A DNA stretch of 36,013 bases from Opitutia bacterium (GTDB lineage Bacteria; Verrucomicrobiota; Verrucomicrobiia; Opitutales; Opitutaceae). Made by a program: the position numbers and the translations under genes. Positions 34,308 through 36,013 of this stretch are shown here, piece after piece. The stretch is taken from the NCBI GenBank assembly GCA_947453695.1, contig CANGHW010000043.1, positions 1-36,013 on the forward strand, given 5' to 3'. How positions within the stretch are numbered: the stretch's first letter is position 1; each line of letters begins with the position of its first letter. A model generated the notes under the pieces. It had not been told where the DNA came from, made no database searches, and saw only the letters and a list, made by a program, of their open reading frames with translations.

Positions 34308-35759
34308 GTGACCACTCGCCTCCCCTCTTTCGCCGTCTGGGCCTTGCTTGCGCTCGTCGCGCTGGGCGGATTGTGGCTGCGGACCACCGACCTCGCTCGT
34401 CGACCGATGCACGCCGACGAAGCCAACCAAGCCGTGAAGCTCGGCGAACTCCTCGAGCACGGCCGTTACGCCTTCGATCCGCGCGATCACCACGGTCCCA
34501 CACTCTACTACTTCGCCGTCCCGGTCGCCTGGGCCCGTGGCGAAACCACCCTCGCCGCCCTCACCGAGACCACCGTCCGACTGGTCCCCGCCCTCGCCGG
34601 CACCTGCGCGATCCTGCTCCTCTTCGTCCTCGCTACGCCGCTCGGCGCCTGGCCCGCACTGGCGGCCGCCGCCCTCCTCGCCGTCACCCCCGCCTCGGTT
34701 TACTACAGCCGCTACTTCATTCAGGAAACGCTGCTCGTTACCTTCACGCTCGCCGCCCTCGTCGGCGCGCAACGCTGGTGGCACACCGGCCGCCCGGCGT
34801 GGACCATCGCCACGGGCGTCGCCCTCGGCCTCATGCAAGCCACGAAAGCCAGCGCGCCGCTCTTCGCCGTCGCCGCCCTGCTGGCCGCGTTCATTGCTCG
34901 TCCCGCCCGCCCCGCCTCGCCGCGCCTCGCCCGCGACCTCTCGCTCGCACTCGCCACGGCCGCCTTCACTGCCGCGCTGTTTTACTCGTCCTTCGGGACG
35001 CATCTCAGCGGCCTTCGCGATGCAGTGCTGACCTATGCGCCGGCCTCGGGTCGCGTCGCGGGCGGAAGCGGACACGAGAAGCCCTGGTGGTATTACCTGA
35101 GCCTGTTCGGCTGGCACCGCGCCGGCGGATTCCTCTGGCAACAGGTCGCTTTTGCCGGCCTCGCCGTCGCCGGTCTATTCATTGCCCTCCGTCCCGGCCA
35201 AACGTTCCTGCGCTGGGCCGCCGCCTTCACCGTGATCATCGCCGTCGCCCTGGCGCTGCCCCCCTACAAGACGCCCTGGCACGCCGTTCATCTCGTGCCC
35301 GGCTTCGCCCTCCTCGGCGCCGGCATGCTCGCCGCCCTTCCGTTCCGCCCGCTCGCCGTCGCCCTCGCCGTGGTAGTGGTCGCTCTCCAGTTCACCCAAA
35401 CCAGGCTCTCTTCATTCGTCCGTCCGTCCGCCGAGAGCAACCCGTTCGCCTACGTCCACACGTCACCCGATATCTTGAAAATCCGCGCGCTGGCCGATGC
35501 CGCTCTGTCCCGCGCCCCCGGCGGCACGATCCACGTCATTAGTGAGGAATACTGGCCGCTCCCGTGGTATCTCCGCGGCCTGCCCCGCGTCGGCTACTGG
35601 CCCACGCCCCCTACCGACTGCGACGGCGCCTTGGTCATCGCCTCAGCCGCCCACGCTGGCGCTGTGCGCGAGCGTCTGCACGGCCCCTATCGCGAATCGT
35701 TCCTCGGCTTGCGGCCCGGCTTCCTTTGCGTGGTGTTCACCCCCGAACCGTCGCCATGA
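34308..35759 (+). CDS. Membrane glycosyltransferase of the GT39/Agl23-like (TIGR03663) type
   Basis: The 483-residue protein has about ten hydrophobic segments. The first helix is followed by the catalytic-loop motif RRPMHADEANQAVK, which contains the acidic residues of GT-C enzymes, and then RDHHGPTLYYFAVP. Both are features of the TIGR03663/Agl23-like family related to GT39 protein O-mannosyltransferases and ArnT. Such enzymes take a sugar from a polyprenyl-phosphate donor on the outer face of the membrane. YYSRYFIQETLL and KTPWH further down also fit. A soluble C-terminal part starts near residue 365. The start is a GTG at 34308. The gene overlaps the following GT2 gene by 4 bp (ATGA). Confidence 0.85.
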   Translation: MTTRLPSFAVWALLALVALGGLWLRTTDLARRPMHADEANQAVKLGELLEHGRYAFDPRDHHGPTLYYFAVPVAWARGETTLAALTETTVRLVPALAGTCAILLLFVLATPLGAWPALAAAALLAVTPASVYYSRYFIQETLLVTFTLAALVGAQRWWHTGRPAWTIATGVALGLMQATKASAPLFAVAALLAAFIARPARPASPRLARDLSLALATAAFTAALFYSSFGTHLSGLRDAVLTYAPASGRVAGGSGHEKPWWYYLSLFGWHRAGGFLWQQVAFAGLAVAGLFIALRPGQTFLRWAAAFTVIIAVALALPPYKTPWHAVHLVPGFALLGAGMLAALPFRPLAVALAVVVVALQFTQTRLSSFVRPSAESNPFAYVHTSPDILKIRALADAALSRAPGGTIHVISEEYWPLPWYLRGLPRVGYWPTPPTDCDGALVIASAAHAGAVRERLHGPYRESFLGLRPGFLCVVFTPEPSP

Positions 35760-36013
35760 CCCCGCGCTACTCCCTCGTCATTCCGTTCTACAACGAGGCG
35801 GGCAACATCCTCCCCGTCGTCGGCGACGCCGTCGCCGTGCTGGCCGCGTTGCCGGGCACCTTCGAAGTGATTCTCGTCGACGACGGCAGCACCGACACCA
35901 CTGGCACCGAAATCGCCGAGTGCACGCGCCGGTGGCCTCAATGCCAAGGAATGAGCTTCGTGCACAATCGAGGCCAAGCCGCTGCCCTGCTCGAAGGCCT
36001 TCAAATTGCGTCC
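35756..36013 (+). CDS. Glycosyltransferase family 2, partial (3' end outside window)
   Basis: Only the first 86 codons are present, and the frame runs to the window end. The N-terminus is a GT-A fold of the DPM1/GtrB type: YSLVIPFYNEAGNI, then VILVDDGSTDTT with the nucleotide-sugar-binding DDGSTD, and the HNRGQAAAL region. The ATG at 35756 overlaps the upstream stop by 4 bp, so the two genes are co-translated. A GT2 of this type would make a polyprenyl-phosphate sugar, the donor needed by the GT39-like enzyme encoded just before it. Confidence 0.88.
   Translation, partial: MTPRYSLVIPFYNEAGNILPVVGDAVAVLAALPGTFEVILVDDGSTDTTGTEIAECTRRWPQCQGMSFVHNRGQAAALLEGLQIAS

Noticed and set aside
34286..35542. 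A 418-codon Arg/Pro-rich frame overlapping the GT39-like gene
   Set aside because: It is the shifted frame of a membrane protein gene; its composition is typical of frame shadows in GC-rich DNA.

Overview
The window looks like chromosomal DNA of a GC-rich Verrucomicrobia/PVC bacterium, most likely close to Opitutus (Opitutaceae). The reasons are a giant autotransporter-repeat protein with a PEP-CTERM tail, a double-length UvrA as in Chlamydiae, few Shine-Dalgarno sequences, and families of short extragenic hairpins. This placement is inferred from gene content; no rRNA is present. I found no tRNA, rRNA, CRISPR array, insertion sequence or prophage. No stretch over about 200 bases lacks a gene.

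Layout. 1-8325 (+): 3'-terminal part of a giant secreted protein with about 18 autotransporter-associated strand repeats and a PEP-CTERM anchor, closed by a strong terminator. 8487-13349 (-): yajC, a fused secDF and recJ, a conserved bacterial neighbourhood, with a REP-like hairpin doublet between secDF and recJ. 13409-15352 (+): biosynthetic arginine decarboxylase, with its terminator. 15519-21272 (+): tandem four-ATPase UvrA. 21305-21733 (-): orphan receiver protein. 21856-22881 (+): variant ankyrin-repeat protein with an exact 99-bp period. 23060-24337 (+): enolase, followed by a hairpin doublet and a terminator. 24537-25241 (+): small exported Pro/Ala-rich protein with a coiled coil. 25268-26175 (-): two more receiver-only proteins. 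26239-27411 (-): RlmI-type rRNA methyltransferase, preceded by a possible 39-residue membrane peptide. 27640-32259 (-): four-gene operon of a GntR/YtrA-type repressor, an ABC ATPase and two paralogous membrane proteins with large soluble C-terminal domains. 32367-34239 (+): a c-type cytochrome with an unfamiliar N-terminal domain, then an AraC-family regulator. 34308-36013 (+): an Agl23-like GT39 membrane glycosyltransferase overlapping by 4 bp a GT2 glycosyltransferase cut by the window end.

How genes work together. YajC and SecDF assist Sec export, which the giant PEP-CTERM protein and other signal-peptide proteins would use. The GntR-ABC operon is translationally coupled: its membrane genes overlap upstream stops by 4 bp and carry the clearest Shine-Dalgarno sequences in the window. 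The GT39/GT2 pair fits a lipid-linked sugar pathway, with GT2 making a polyprenyl-phosphate sugar and GT39 using it. The most interesting leads are the ABC operon with its candidate operator, the three-unit construction of the giant repeat protein, and the double UvrA whose start and two linkers coincide with extragenic-type repeat sequence.
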